A stretch of 64,000 nt of DNA, taken from positions 248,001 through 312,000 of the forward strand of contig NZ_WPZQ01000004.1 of the NCBI RefSeq assembly GCF_013030265.1, written 5' to 3'. The notes under the pieces are model-generated. The model was not told the origin of the DNA, searched no databases, and saw only the letters and a list, made by a program, of their open reading frames with translations. Of the stretch, positions 16,283 to 25,121 are shown piece by piece. The position numbers were made by a program, and so were the translations under genes. How positions within the stretch are numbered: the stretch's first letter is position 1; each line of letters opens with the position of its first letter. This DNA is from Ruegeria arenilitoris. Lineage in GTDB: Bacteria; Pseudomonadota; Alphaproteobacteria; Rhodobacterales; Rhodobacteraceae.

Positions 16283-18370
16283 TTACTCCGCGGCGATCTT
16301 GATCACCGGTTCCATGCGGGCAAGGATGTCTTCTGCCAGATGGCATTTGACCTGATGGCCACCCGCAAGAGTTTGTACCGGGGGTACTTCCTTTTCACAC
16401 AAACCACCGGGCACTTCCGATTTCCAGCGGCAACGTGTTTGGAATGGGCATCCAGGAGGTGGGTTCATCGCCGACGGAATGTCGCCTTCCAAAACGATAT
16501 GCTCTTTTTCAACCGACGTATCCGCGATCGGCACAGCACTCAGCAGGGCTTCGGTATAGGGGTGATAGGGCGGTGCAAAGACCTGATCGGTTGTTCCCAA
16601 CTCAACCACATGGCCCAGATACATGACCATGACCCGGTCGCTGAGATAACGAACAATAGAAAGGTCGTGGCTGATGAACAGCAGCGTGGTTTTCTGTTCG
16701 CGCTGAATCTCCATCAACAGATCGGTTACTGCTGCCTGAACCGACACGTCAAGCGCCGACACAGGTTCATCCGCAACCACAATGCGGGCGTCCCCGGCAA
16801 ACGCACGGGCGATACCAACGCGTTGTTTCTGGCCACCTGAAAGTTGGCGCGGCATGCGTTCGGCAAAAGCCCTCGGCAATTTCACGAGGTCAAGAAGTTC
16901 AAGCATACGCTGCTTGCGCTCTGCCTCGGAATTACCGACGCCAAAGATCTCGAGTGCGCGAATGATCTGGCGACCAACTGTCATGGACGGGTTCAGCGTA
17001 TCGAACGGGTTCTGGAACACCATTTGAACTTCGCCAACTGTCTTGGCGTCGCGCTCTTCAATCGGCACGTCTTCGATGTTGCGGTTGTCCAACAGGATTT
17101 GGCCGTCGGTCGCTGTTTCAAGCCCCATCAGAACCTTGGCAAAGGTAGACTTACCGCAACCGGATTCGCCCACAATAGCCAGCGTTTCGGACTCGTGTGC
17201 TTCGAAACTCAGGGTTTCATTCGCTTTGACGACCTTCTTCTCACCGCCGCCAAACAGCGCGTTTGCCGCAACCTCATAGTACTTCTTGAGATTGTCCATC
17301 TTCAGGACGGTGCGACCAATTTCGCCTTTTTCCTTTTGCTCTCCAACGGTGATCGGCGCATTCCAGTCGATCTCCTGGAACTTCAGGCAGCGCGTGTGAT
17401 GCCGGTCATTCCCGGGAACAGCCTCCATGACGATATCCTGAGCGTCACAGCGGCCTTCCTCGAAATAGTCACAGCGTGGGCCAAAGTTACAACCCGGCGG
17501 CCGTTCGTGGGGCAGGGGAAAGTTACCCGGGATCGCCACCAGTGGGCGCGAGTTCTTGTCTGCTCCGGGCAGTGGAATCGAACGGAACAGCGCCTGTGTG
17601 TAAGGGTGCTGCATTTCATCGAATACATCATGGATCGAACCGCGCTCGACCGCTTCACCCGAATACATCACGCAAAGCCGGTCACAGGTTTCCAGAACCA
17701 GACCAAGGTTGTGACTGATGAACAGCATCGAGGTGCCGTATTTCTTACCCAGATCCTTGACCAGTTCCACCACAGCGGCTTCAACGGTCACGTCCAGCGC
17801 TGTTGTTGGTTCGTCCAATATCAGCAGCGCCGGTTTCGACATCAACGCCATCGCGATCACGATCCGCTGCTGTTGGCCGCCCGACAATTGGTGAGGGAAC
17901 GAGTTCAGCATCCGCTCGGGGTCAGGCAGGCGCACGTCGGTGACCACCTCCAGTGCTCGGGCGTAAGCCTCTTCCTTGCCGACGCCCTCATGGATCATCG
18001 GCACTTCCATCAGCTGCTTGCCGATTTTCATCGCCGGGTTCAGCGATGCCATAGGTTCCTGATAGATCATAGCGATCTCGTTGCCACGAATATCGCGCAG
18101 CTCTTCGGTCGTCATCTCACTCAGATCGCGGCCCTTGAACTTGATGCTTCCGCCGACAATACGACCGTTTTTGCCCAAATCCTGCATAACGCCCAGTGCC
18201 ACGGTGGATTTACCGCAACCGGATTCACCCACCAGCCCAACGGCCTCGCCGGGTTGTACGCTAACCGAGAAATCCATCACGGCCGGAATTTCCCGAAGGC
18301 GGGTGAAGAATGAGATGGACAGCTTGTCGATCTCAAGGATCGGGCCGTCATAGTCCGCCAGTTTGTTCAT
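16283..18370 (-). CDS. Fused DppD-DppF-type ABC transporter ATP-binding protein
   Basis: 695 aa with two complete ATPase modules in one chain. The first has GESGCGKST at 48-56 and an LSGGQQQR signature; the second has GESGCGKST near 405 and LSGGQKQR. Each ends in the oligopeptide-transporter C-terminal region with a Cys-rich PPGCNFGPRC or PPGCPFQTRC patch. Such fusions (GsiA-like) replace separate D and F subunits. It is the last gene of the operon binding protein - OppB - OppC - ATPase and supplies both nucleotide sites of the importer. Confidence 0.94.
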   Translation of the reverse strand: MNKLADYDGPILEIDKLSISFFTRLREIPAVMDFSVSVQPGEAVGLVGESGCGKSTVALGVMQDLGKNGRIVGGSIKFKGRDLSEMTTEELRDIRGNEIAMIYQEPMASLNPAMKIGKQLMEVPMIHEGVGKEEAYARALEVVTDVRLPDPERMLNSFPHQLSGGQQQRIVIAMALMSKPALLILDEPTTALDVTVEAAVVELVKDLGKKYGTSMLFISHNLGLVLETCDRLCVMYSGEAVERGSIHDVFDEMQHPYTQALFRSIPLPGADKNSRPLVAIPGNFPLPHERPPGCNFGPRCDYFEEGRCDAQDIVMEAVPGNDRHHTRCLKFQEIDWNAPITVGEQKEKGEIGRTVLKMDNLKKYYEVAANALFGGGEKKVVKANETLSFEAHESETLAIVGESGCGKSTFAKVLMGLETATDGQILLDNRNIEDVPIEERDAKTVGEVQMVFQNPFDTLNPSMTVGRQIIRALEIFGVGNSEAERKQRMLELLDLVKLPRAFAERMPRQLSGGQKQRVGIARAFAGDARIVVADEPVSALDVSVQAAVTDLLMEIQREQKTTLLFISHDLSIVRYLSDRVMVMYLGHVVELGTTDQVFAPPYHPYTEALLSAVPIADTSVEKEHIVLEGDIPSAMNPPPGCPFQTRCRWKSEVPGGLCEKEVPPVQTLAGGHQVKCHLAEDILARMEPVIKIAAE

Positions 18371-18461
18371 CTTTGCATCTCCTCGCGAGAGTCAGGGAAA
18401 TCCCATCATCTGGCTAAAATGTCATTGGAGGCCGGGAGCAAAGCCCCCGGCCTTGATCACA

Positions 18462-19925
18462 TCAGTCCTTCAAGCTTTCCTCACGCAGGCCATCCGCCAG
18501 CAGGTTCAGACCCAGAACCAGCGATAGCAATGCGAGGGCAGGAGGAAGGGCAGGGTGCAGGTAGATCGAGAGCAGTTTACGCCCTTCGTTGATCGTTGAA
18601 CCCCAGTCCGGGCTTTCCGGCGGAAGACCCAGCCCGAAGAAACCCAAGGTTCCCAGCAGGATGGTGGTGTAGCCGATGCGCAGGCAGAAATCGACGATCA
18701 GCGGACCACGTGCGTTTGGCAGGATTTCCCACAGCATGATGTACCATGGGCCTTCACCACGGGTTTGTGCCGCTGCCACGTAGTCGCGTGTTTTGATGTC
18801 CAGTGCGAGACCACGAACGATACGGAACACCGTAGGCGAGTTCACAAAGACCACCGAAACGAACACGACAAGGATACCACCGGGAATGTCGAACAGGTCG
18901 AGATAGATGGGCAGTCCCCAGATGCGATAGGTTTCCGTGTTGACGATATATCCACCGGTCGAGATCAGCGACAGATAGAGCCAGATAGCGATACCGAGAA
19001 CTCCGATCAGAAGCGGTGTTCGGAATTTGGGACGCGTGTAGTAGCGCGAGTTCAGCAAAACCCCGATGAACAGGATCGGGAAGATGAACAGCACTGCAGC
19101 CATATAGTTCGGCACGCCTGTTGCAACGATCTCTGGTGTCACCAGCAGGTAGAACAACAGGATGACCGGGAAGGCGAGGATCAGGTTGGCGAGGAACGAC
19201 AGGAAGGTATCCAGACGCCCGCCATAGTAACCTGCGGGCAGGCCCAGGGTGATACCCACCATAAATGCAAACAGGGTTGCAAGCGGGGCAATCTGCACAA
19301 CAATCCAAGCGCCCTTGACCATCCGGCTGAATACGTCACGAGCAAGGTTGTCGCCGCCCAAAAGGTACCAGGCGAACTCACCCTCTTCCGCATTTGGCAG
19401 GGGTGTGCCGGGCACTTTGTTTTTCATACCGGAGACCTGATCCAAGGGATCGTGGGTCACTATGAGGTCGAGCGCACCGAAAATTCCGGTGAAAACCCAG
19501 AACATCACCAACCCGAAGCCGATCATGCCAATCGGGCTGTCAAACAGCTTGCCATACAGGCCGAGACGCCGTTTGAAGGCGACGGACATGGCAAACAGGA
19601 TGATCAGCGACACCCAAACGGGCAAAAACTGTTGGGAAATGGCGCCCACGATACCTGCGCTTGTTCCCAGCAATACTCCCAGTACCAGATAAGCGACAGC
19701 GGCTGCGACAGTAGCCATGAAAGAATAGCGTAGCGCCATTTGTGCAAGCCCGCGGAAGCCACCTCCGGAACTCAGGGTTCCATCGGCATTGACTGATACG
19801 GGTGCTTCAGCCTGAAAGATACTTGCCAAAATCCATAGCACGATCGACAGCGCCAGAAGCACGAGCGCGATCATGAGGATTGGGTTGAGAAAGGCGATAG
19901 AGCCGGTCCAGCTAAGAGGTTCCAT
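18462..19925 (-). CDS. DppC/OppC-type ABC permease with enlarged membrane part
   Basis: 487 aa, about 190 more than a normal DppC. The BPD_transp core with the coupling-helix region (AAAQTRGEGPWYIMLWEILPNARGPLI) is near the C-terminus. Extra hydrophobic helices lie at the N-terminus (about 15-150) and between the core helices (about 270-345, including a GGYIVNTETYRIWG loop). Two small overlaps or gaps (13 bp to the upstream permease gene) place it firmly in the operon. The additional helices may shape a larger or specialised substrate path; this is inference. Confidence 0.88.
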   Translation of the reverse strand: MEPLSWTGSIAFLNPILMIALVLLALSIVLWILASIFQAEAPVSVNADGTLSSGGGFRGLAQMALRYSFMATVAAAVAYLVLGVLLGTSAGIVGAISQQFLPVWVSLIILFAMSVAFKRRLGLYGKLFDSPIGMIGFGLVMFWVFTGIFGALDLIVTHDPLDQVSGMKNKVPGTPLPNAEEGEFAWYLLGGDNLARDVFSRMVKGAWIVVQIAPLATLFAFMVGITLGLPAGYYGGRLDTFLSFLANLILAFPVILLFYLLVTPEIVATGVPNYMAAVLFIFPILFIGVLLNSRYYTRPKFRTPLLIGVLGIAIWLYLSLISTGGYIVNTETYRIWGLPIYLDLFDIPGGILVVFVSVVFVNSPTVFRIVRGLALDIKTRDYVAAAQTRGEGPWYIMLWEILPNARGPLIVDFCLRIGYTTILLGTLGFFGLGLPPESPDWGSTINEGRKLLSIYLHPALPPALALLSLVLGLNLLADGLREESLKD

Positions 19926-19938
19926 GATCTATCCTCCC

Positions 19939-20985
19939 TTACGAAATGCGAATGCGCGGGTTGAGGTAGACGTAGCCGATATCTGAAATCAGCTGCGTGA
20001 CCAGAACCACGAATACGGAGACAACCGAAATGGCTAGCAAGAGCTGGATATCGTTGTTCCCTGCAGCCTGAACCAGCGCCCAGCCAAAGCCCTTGTAGTT
20101 AAACAGGGTCTCGACGATCACCACGCCGTTCAGCAGCCATGGGAACTGCAGCATGATGACTGTGAAGGGCGCGATCAGCGCATTGCGTAGCGCGTGCTTC
20201 ATGACGATGTTCGAGAACGATACGCCCTTGAGGCGGGCGGTTCGGATGTACTGCGCGGTCATAACTTCGGTCATCGAAGCACGTGTCATCCGCGCGATAT
20301 ATCCCATCCCGTAAAGGGCAATGGTCAGAACCGGCAGGAAGAAGTTCTCGAAAGTCGGGTTCTCCATTGCCTGTGTCGCGGTTCCTTTGAACCACTTCAG
20401 GCCAACGGTGGACGAGGTGAAGATGGCGATGAAGATCACGCCCGATACATATTCCGGCGTCGCCGTCGTGATGATCGAGAATGTAGATAACGAGCGATCA
20501 AGAGCCGATCCTTCGCGCATGCCGGCCAGTACGCCAACCAACAACGCCGACGGTACCATCAGTACCAAAACCCAGAACATCAGGTATCCTGTGTTCCCCA
20601 ATCGCTTGGACACGATGGTTCCGACATCATCTTTAAAGACGGTCGAATATCCCCATTCACCTTGAAGAACGCCACAATAACGCGGGGTGTCTTCGGGTGT
20701 TGAGCCGGGGCGGACACAGGTGCCAACGAATTGACCGTCGTCAAGGGTATTGGTGAAACCCGGTACGACGCCAAGCCATTGACCGTATTTGAGCAGCATG
20801 GGCTCTCGGTACCCTCGGTTCGCAAGCCAGGTTTCCACCTGCTCATCGGACATACGTTGGTTGCCTTGCGTTTTGGCAAGCTTCTCGAGGTTCGGATAGA
20901 GATTGGTCAGAAAGAAGACCACAAAGGTCAGGCACAATGCTGTCAACAGCATCACCCCGAACCGTCTGAGGATAAAGAGTCCCAT
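19939..20985 (-). CDS. DppB/OppB-type ABC permease
   Basis: 348 aa with about six membrane helices. The N-terminal MGLFILRRFGVMLLTALCL is typical of DppB, and the EAA-like coupling loop (TARLKGVSFSNIVMKHALRNALI) lies near 240. The periplasmic loop after helix 1 is about 90 residues long and contains two cysteines (CVRPG...YCG) that could form a disulfide. It follows the binding-protein gene and precedes DppC by 13 bp. Confidence 0.92.
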   Translation of the reverse strand: MGLFILRRFGVMLLTALCLTFVVFFLTNLYPNLEKLAKTQGNQRMSDEQVETWLANRGYREPMLLKYGQWLGVVPGFTNTLDDGQFVGTCVRPGSTPEDTPRYCGVLQGEWGYSTVFKDDVGTIVSKRLGNTGYLMFWVLVLMVPSALLVGVLAGMREGSALDRSLSTFSIITTATPEYVSGVIFIAIFTSSTVGLKWFKGTATQAMENPTFENFFLPVLTIALYGMGYIARMTRASMTEVMTAQYIRTARLKGVSFSNIVMKHALRNALIAPFTVIMLQFPWLLNGVVIVETLFNYKGFGWALVQAAGNNDIQLLLAISVVSVFVVLVTQLISDIGYVYLNPRIRIS

Positions 20986-21078
20986 GATGGCCCCTGTTGT
21001 TCAGGTGTTTCCGCAGATCATTGGACCATTCGCTGGCCTCGGACTTCCGGAGGGTCGCCGGGCGTCTGCGGCTTGAAA

Positions 21079-21099
21079 GGGTGCCCGTTCAGGGCACCC
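21079..21099 (-). terminator. Intra-operon hairpin between binding protein and permease genes
   Basis: An 8-bp stem GGGTGCCC, loop GTTCA, GGGCACCC is followed by only TTTC on the minus strand. It is a weak terminator or a 3'-end stabiliser, a usual way to make more binding protein than permease. Confidence 0.6.
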
Positions 21100-21121
21100 C
21101 AGCTTGTATTGCCGATCGGGC

Positions 21122-22792
21122 TTAGGCGGCCCAACCCCACTTATACTGGTGGTGTTCGAACGAAATGTGCATGTCCGTTCCGACCAGACCGTCCTTCATG
21201 TGACGGTACAGAGCGCGCCAATACGGCTGAACGGTTACACCCTCTTCCTGGATCAACGCGGCACCACGGGCTGCTACCTCACGACGCTTGTCCGCGTCCG
21301 CGATGGCCAGAGCTTCGTCGAGAATTGCGTCGAACTCAGGGTTCGCCCAGCCAAACTCGTTCCAGGCTTCGCCCGATTTGTAAGCCAGTGCCCAAATTTG
21401 GACGCCCAGAGGACGGTGGTTCCAGTTGGTCGAGCTGTAGGGATATTTCGCCCAGTCGTTCCAGAAGGTGTTGCCCGGCAGAACCGTCCGCTTAACATTG
21501 ATACCCGCGTCGCGCAGCTGCGCAGCGACGGCATCGGTTGTATTGCGGCGCCAGTCGTCGTCGATCGAGAGCAGTTCATGCTCATAATCGGCCATGCCTG
21601 CTTCTTCCATCAGCTTTTTCGCGCCAGCGGCATCTACAGGCTGCTTGGGCAGTTCGGGATATTCCGGGTGAACCGGTCCCATGTGGTGGTTTTCAGCGGA
21701 CGAGCCGCGATTACCATAGCCCAGTTCCAGACAGACTTCGTTGTCGACTGCCATCTGAAGCGCTTTGCGAACGCGTTTGTCAGCATAAGGCTGTTTGCCA
21801 TCCACTTCGGCCAGCTGGTTCGGACGGATCACGAGGGTTGCCATGGTGATCACTTCGGATTTTTCGTATCCGAGACCATCCAACACGTCGATGAATTCAC
21901 CAACAGATTCATGCAGCATATCGACTTCGTCGGATTCCAACGCCGCCAGCCATGCAGACGGGTCGGTGCCGTAGTCTGTGTACTCGATCCGATCCAGAGC
22001 CGGACGACCGAATACCTCTTCACCCCACCAGGTGTGGTTTTCATTACGGGCCAGTGAGCATTTAACACCAACTTCCAGCTCTTCGATCACATAAGGACCA
22101 GTGCCTACGTTGTTAGTCAGGTCGTTCTCATTAAACGAACTGTGCACGATAGCCGCCGGATAGTCCGACATACCCGCAATCAGAGAGATGTCCGATTTTG
22201 GCAGATTGAGCTGAACGGTCTGCGGGTCGACAACCTGGATTGCGCCGTCGATGGCCTGACCGGTGCCTTCATCCACGAGCGTTGCAAAGCGGCCCGCCAT
22301 GGAGTTTGTTTCCGAGGATTTATCGCACCAACGGGCAATATTGCGCGCCACGTCATCGGCAGTGAAATCATCGCCATTGTTCCACTTCACACCCGGGCGA
22401 AGCTTTAGCGTGTACTGGGTTGCATCTTCGTTGATTTCCCAACCTTCCAGCAGCATGCCGCGGAATGTACCGTCCGAGTTGTACTCGACCAGGTATTCCA
22501 AGGTACCGCGGCTCTGGTTGCCCATTTCGGACCAGTCATAGGTGCGCGGATCCTTCAGGGCGCGAACGCTCATCTGAACGCGCAGAGTGCCGCCTTCTTT
22601 CTTGACGTCTTCGCCTGCTGCCATTGCAGGGGCGGGTAAACCGATCATTCCGTAAGCAGCTACCGCCGACACACCAAGGCCGGTCGCGCGCGTCAGGAAC
22701 TCACGGCGATTAAGTTTGCCGTCCCGATACTCTTGGGCATGCATCTCGGCTGCCCAATGAATCGGTGTTCCGGTCATTGTAGTGTTTTCCAT
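21122..22792 (-). CDS. Peptide/nickel-type ABC transporter substrate-binding protein (Tat signal)
   Basis: 556 aa, SBP family 5. A twin-arginine signal ([11 protein letters not shown], 28-38) with a hydrophobic region and AMAAG cleavage near 59 follows an unusual 27-residue cytosolic lead. The family core has [20 protein letters not shown] (an SBP_bac_5 signature). The substrate is not evident: family 5 members bind peptides, nickel, opines or glutathione. It is the first gene of the importer operon. A perfect TGTCGTTTTTG site lies about 175-185 bp upstream and is shared with the BCCT carrier promoter. Confidence 0.9.
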   Translation of the reverse strand: MENTTMTGTPIHWAAEMHAQEYRDGKLNRREFLTRATGLGVSAVAAYGMIGLPAPAMAAGEDVKKEGGTLRVQMSVRALKDPRTYDWSEMGNQSRGTLEYLVEYNSDGTFRGMLLEGWEINEDATQYTLKLRPGVKWNNGDDFTADDVARNIARWCDKSSETNSMAGRFATLVDEGTGQAIDGAIQVVDPQTVQLNLPKSDISLIAGMSDYPAAIVHSSFNENDLTNNVGTGPYVIEELEVGVKCSLARNENHTWWGEEVFGRPALDRIEYTDYGTDPSAWLAALESDEVDMLHESVGEFIDVLDGLGYEKSEVITMATLVIRPNQLAEVDGKQPYADKRVRKALQMAVDNEVCLELGYGNRGSSAENHHMGPVHPEYPELPKQPVDAAGAKKLMEEAGMADYEHELLSIDDDWRRNTTDAVAAQLRDAGINVKRTVLPGNTFWNDWAKYPYSSTNWNHRPLGVQIWALAYKSGEAWNEFGWANPEFDAILDEALAIADADKRREVAARGAALIQEEGVTVQPYWRALYRHMKDGLVGTDMHISFEHHQYKWGWAA

Positions 22793-23138
22793 GAATGTCT
22801 CCCTGTGACACAGTTTTATCTTGAAGATCGTTCGAACTACTCTGATCGGATGCAGCCGATCGGTAATTCCTTGGGTTTTCTTTTTTGGATTCTAAACATC
22901 CCCATGCACGACATTCGGCACCAGAATTTACACAAGGTCAATGTTCGAAATCGTCATCCACGATACAAAAACGACATTGATGGCGAAAGTTGACTGGTAA
23001 TCAATAAAACCGCAGACGGTGTTTCTGTCCGGATTCGCGACATGTTTCTGATCGCAAGATACTGCATACCACGGCATTCAATTTGTCGTGTGTTTGCGGT
23101 AACTTCCCGGTCGCAGGTAATGTCGGTGGATTAAAGTA
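22793..23138. other. Promoter region of the ABC importer operon
   Basis: 346 bp without a gene, between the miaA stop and the binding-protein start. It must contain the operon promoter. The only notable element is the GTCGTTTTT-type site at 22966-22976. Confidence 0.6.
22966..22976 (-). promoter_or_regulatory. TGTCGTTTTTG site upstream of the ABC importer
   Basis: The minus strand reads TGTCGTTTTTG, identical over 11 bp to both copies in front of the BCCT gene and in the same orientation relative to the gene. It lies about 174 bp before the start codon. Confidence 0.5.
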
Positions 23139-23999
23139 TCAAGCTGAGGCGACGATCCAATTCCAGGATTTCATGCGAGCCCGGAACCATGTCCTTTGGC
23201 GCTTGGCGAACTGCCGCGTCGCGATTGTCGCCTTTTCTCTGGCGTGATCGAGTGAAACTTGCCCATCCAGATAGGCTATCAACTCTGGCACTCCGATTGC
23301 CTTAAACGAAGGAAGCGCGGGATCATACAGCCCGCGCATGGCCTCGACTTCTTCCAGCGCACCGGTTTGCAGCATCAGGTCAAACCGGCGGTTGATCCGA
23401 TCCAGCAGCCAGTCTTTGTCTGTGTCAAAAACAATCGGAACAGCGTCGCTCAGCTGTAGTATCGGCGGTGGGGTGTCCATCTGCCAGTCGCGCAGAGATT
23501 TTCCAGTCGCTTTCTGAACCTCCCATGCGCGCTGTACCCGCGCCCGATTTTGCACATCGATCCCATCAAGCGTCTTTCGGTCCACGCCTTGCAACAGGAC
23601 GTCCAATGACAAACTGTCAGCCTCTGATCGAACTTCTGCAGGCGTTGCGGGTATATCTGCCATGCCTTCGGTAAGGGCAGTAAAGTATAGCCCCGTACCA
23701 CCTACAATAATGGGGCGCTGACCTGATTGAAGGAGCGGGGTAACCTCTCGCAACCAGTGGCCGGTGGAGTAGGTTTGGTCATAGGTGATGTGACCGTATA
23801 GCTTATGCGGAGCCTGTGCTTCTTCCTCAAGCGAGGGTCGGGCAGAGATTACTCGCCAGCAATCATAGACCTGGCTTGCATCCGCATTAACGATCACGCC
23901 GCCATGCCGCTCGGCAATCTGCAAGGCCAGCGCCGATTTTCCCGATGCGGTAGGGCCGGCAATGAGCACCGGTTTGCCATCAGGAATAGATGGCAACAT
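23139..23999 (-). CDS. miaA: tRNA dimethylallyltransferase
   Basis: 286 aa from the chosen ATG. It transfers dimethylallyl from DMAPP to A37 of tRNAs that read UNN codons. The P-loop GPTASGKS lies at about 15-22, with the DASQVY motif that replaces the family's more usual DSxQVY, GGTGLY in the middle and the tRNA-binding C-terminal helical insert. An alternative ATG at 24032 has a better ribosome site (AAGG) but would put the P-loop unusually far in. It is divergent from pyrH. Confidence 0.92.
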   Translation of the reverse strand: MLPSIPDGKPVLIAGPTASGKSALALQIAERHGGVIVNADASQVYDCWRVISARPSLEEEAQAPHKLYGHITYDQTYSTGHWLREVTPLLQSGQRPIIVGGTGLYFTALTEGMADIPATPAEVRSEADSLSLDVLLQGVDRKTLDGIDVQNRARVQRAWEVQKATGKSLRDWQMDTPPPILQLSDAVPIVFDTDKDWLLDRINRRFDLMLQTGALEEVEAMRGLYDPALPSFKAIGVPELIAYLDGQVSLDHAREKATIATRQFAKRQRTWFRARMKSWNWIVASA

Positions 24000-24129
24000 G
24001 TCACAAATACGGGTCGCAGAATCTTCGTGCATCTGTGGTTGCCTTGTTCCGTACCATTCGCATTGAACCTGCGTGGCTTTTGCTTCATTTTGCGCCGGAA
24101 AATAAACCCGTGCCAGCCCGGAGCGCAAC

Positions 24130-24882
24130 ATGAGCCTGTCATCCACCACTGAAACCACCGACGCCCCAAAAACAAAGTACAATCGCGTTATGCTGAAAAT
24201 TTCGGGCGAGGCGCTGATGGGGGATCAGGGATTCGGGCTTCATCCTCCAACGGTTCAACGCATCGCGCAGGAAGTGAAGTCGGTTCATGATCTGGGTGTT
24301 GAAATCTGCATGGTGATCGGCGGTGGCAATATCTTCCGCGGTCTTTCAGGTTCGGCCCAGGGGATGGAACGGACAACGGCCGACTACATGGGAATGCTTG
24401 CCACTGTTATGAACGCACTGGCCATGCAGTCCGCGCTTGAGGGCGTCGGCGTTTTCACCCGGGTGATCTCAGCGATCCGTATGGACGAAGTTTGCGAGCC
24501 CTACATCCGTCGTCGCGCCGTCCGTCACCTTGAGAAGAAGCGGGTTTGTATTTTTGCCGCCGGGACCGGCAATCCCTACTTTACCACAGATACTGCAGCC
24601 ACCCTGCGCGCCAATGAAATGGCTTGCGAGGCGATCTTTATGGGCAAAAACGGTGTGGATGGCATCTATGACAAAGATCCAAAGGCCCATGCGGACGCTG
24701 TGAGATATGACACCGTGACCTATGATGATGTGTTGGCCAAGCGTTTGCGGGTAATGGATGCATCAGCTATCGCATTGGCACGGGACAACAATTTGCCCTT
24801 GATCGTCTTTGGTCTGGATGAGCCCGGCGGCTTCCGTGGCATTCTGGCGGGTGAGGGCACCTATACCAAAGTCCAGGGCTAA
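24130..24882 (+). CDS. pyrH: Uridylate kinase (UMP kinase)
   Basis: 250 aa. It makes UDP from UMP, hexameric and GTP-regulated in bacteria. An amino-acid-kinase fold with [10 protein letters not shown] (22-31), [10 protein letters not shown] and the UMP-binding [12 protein letters not shown] block. A 15-residue polar N-terminal lead precedes the fold. No frr follows: the next gene is a BCCT carrier 239 bp away, so the usual pyrH-frr-uppS string is broken here. Confidence 0.95.
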   Translation: MSLSSTTETTDAPKTKYNRVMLKISGEALMGDQGFGLHPPTVQRIAQEVKSVHDLGVEICMVIGGGNIFRGLSGSAQGMERTTADYMGMLATVMNALAMQSALEGVGVFTRVISAIRMDEVCEPYIRRRAVRHLEKKRVCIFAAGTGNPYFTTDTAATLRANEMACEAIFMGKNGVDGIYDKDPKAHADAVRYDTVTYDDVLAKRLRVMDASAIALARDNNLPLIVFGLDEPGGFRGILAGEGTYTKVQG

Positions 24883-24999
24883 GACCGGTATTCCGGCTGC
24901 TTCGCCATTGGTGATTCTTTGCATCCGAAACCGGACACCCACCACCCACACTGCGTAAAAACTGTTAGCGAAAACGGCATTTCACGTCGATAAAGTGCG

Positions 25000-25039
25000 T
25001 GTCGTTTTTGCACGAAAAGCGAACTGGATGTCGTTTTTG
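25000..25039 (+). promoter_or_regulatory. Two TGTCGTTTTTG direct repeats upstream of the BCCT gene
   Basis: Identical 11-mers lie at 25000-25010 and 25029-25039, 29 bp apart and 83-122 bp before the start codon. A degenerate inverted copy (GCGAAAACGGCA) lies at 24968-24979. The motif is shared with 22966-22976 and 5768-5781. Confidence 0.55.
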
Positions 25040-25121
25040 ACGCCTACTCAGTCTCTGCAGATGTGACGCATATTTCTTCCTTGCCTGATGAGAAAGGCAC
25101 TAAATCAGAGAGGAAGAGATA

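Noticed and set aside
16844-18313. 489-codon open frame on the plus strand opposite the ABC ATPase gene
   Set aside because: It lies wholly antisense to a clear DppD-DppF gene; its composition (many His, Arg, Gln) is that of a GC-rich shadow frame.
18765-19733. 322-codon open frame opposite the DppC gene
   Set aside because: Antisense shadow; very rich in Asp, His and Gln, as expected from the complement of hydrophobic codons.
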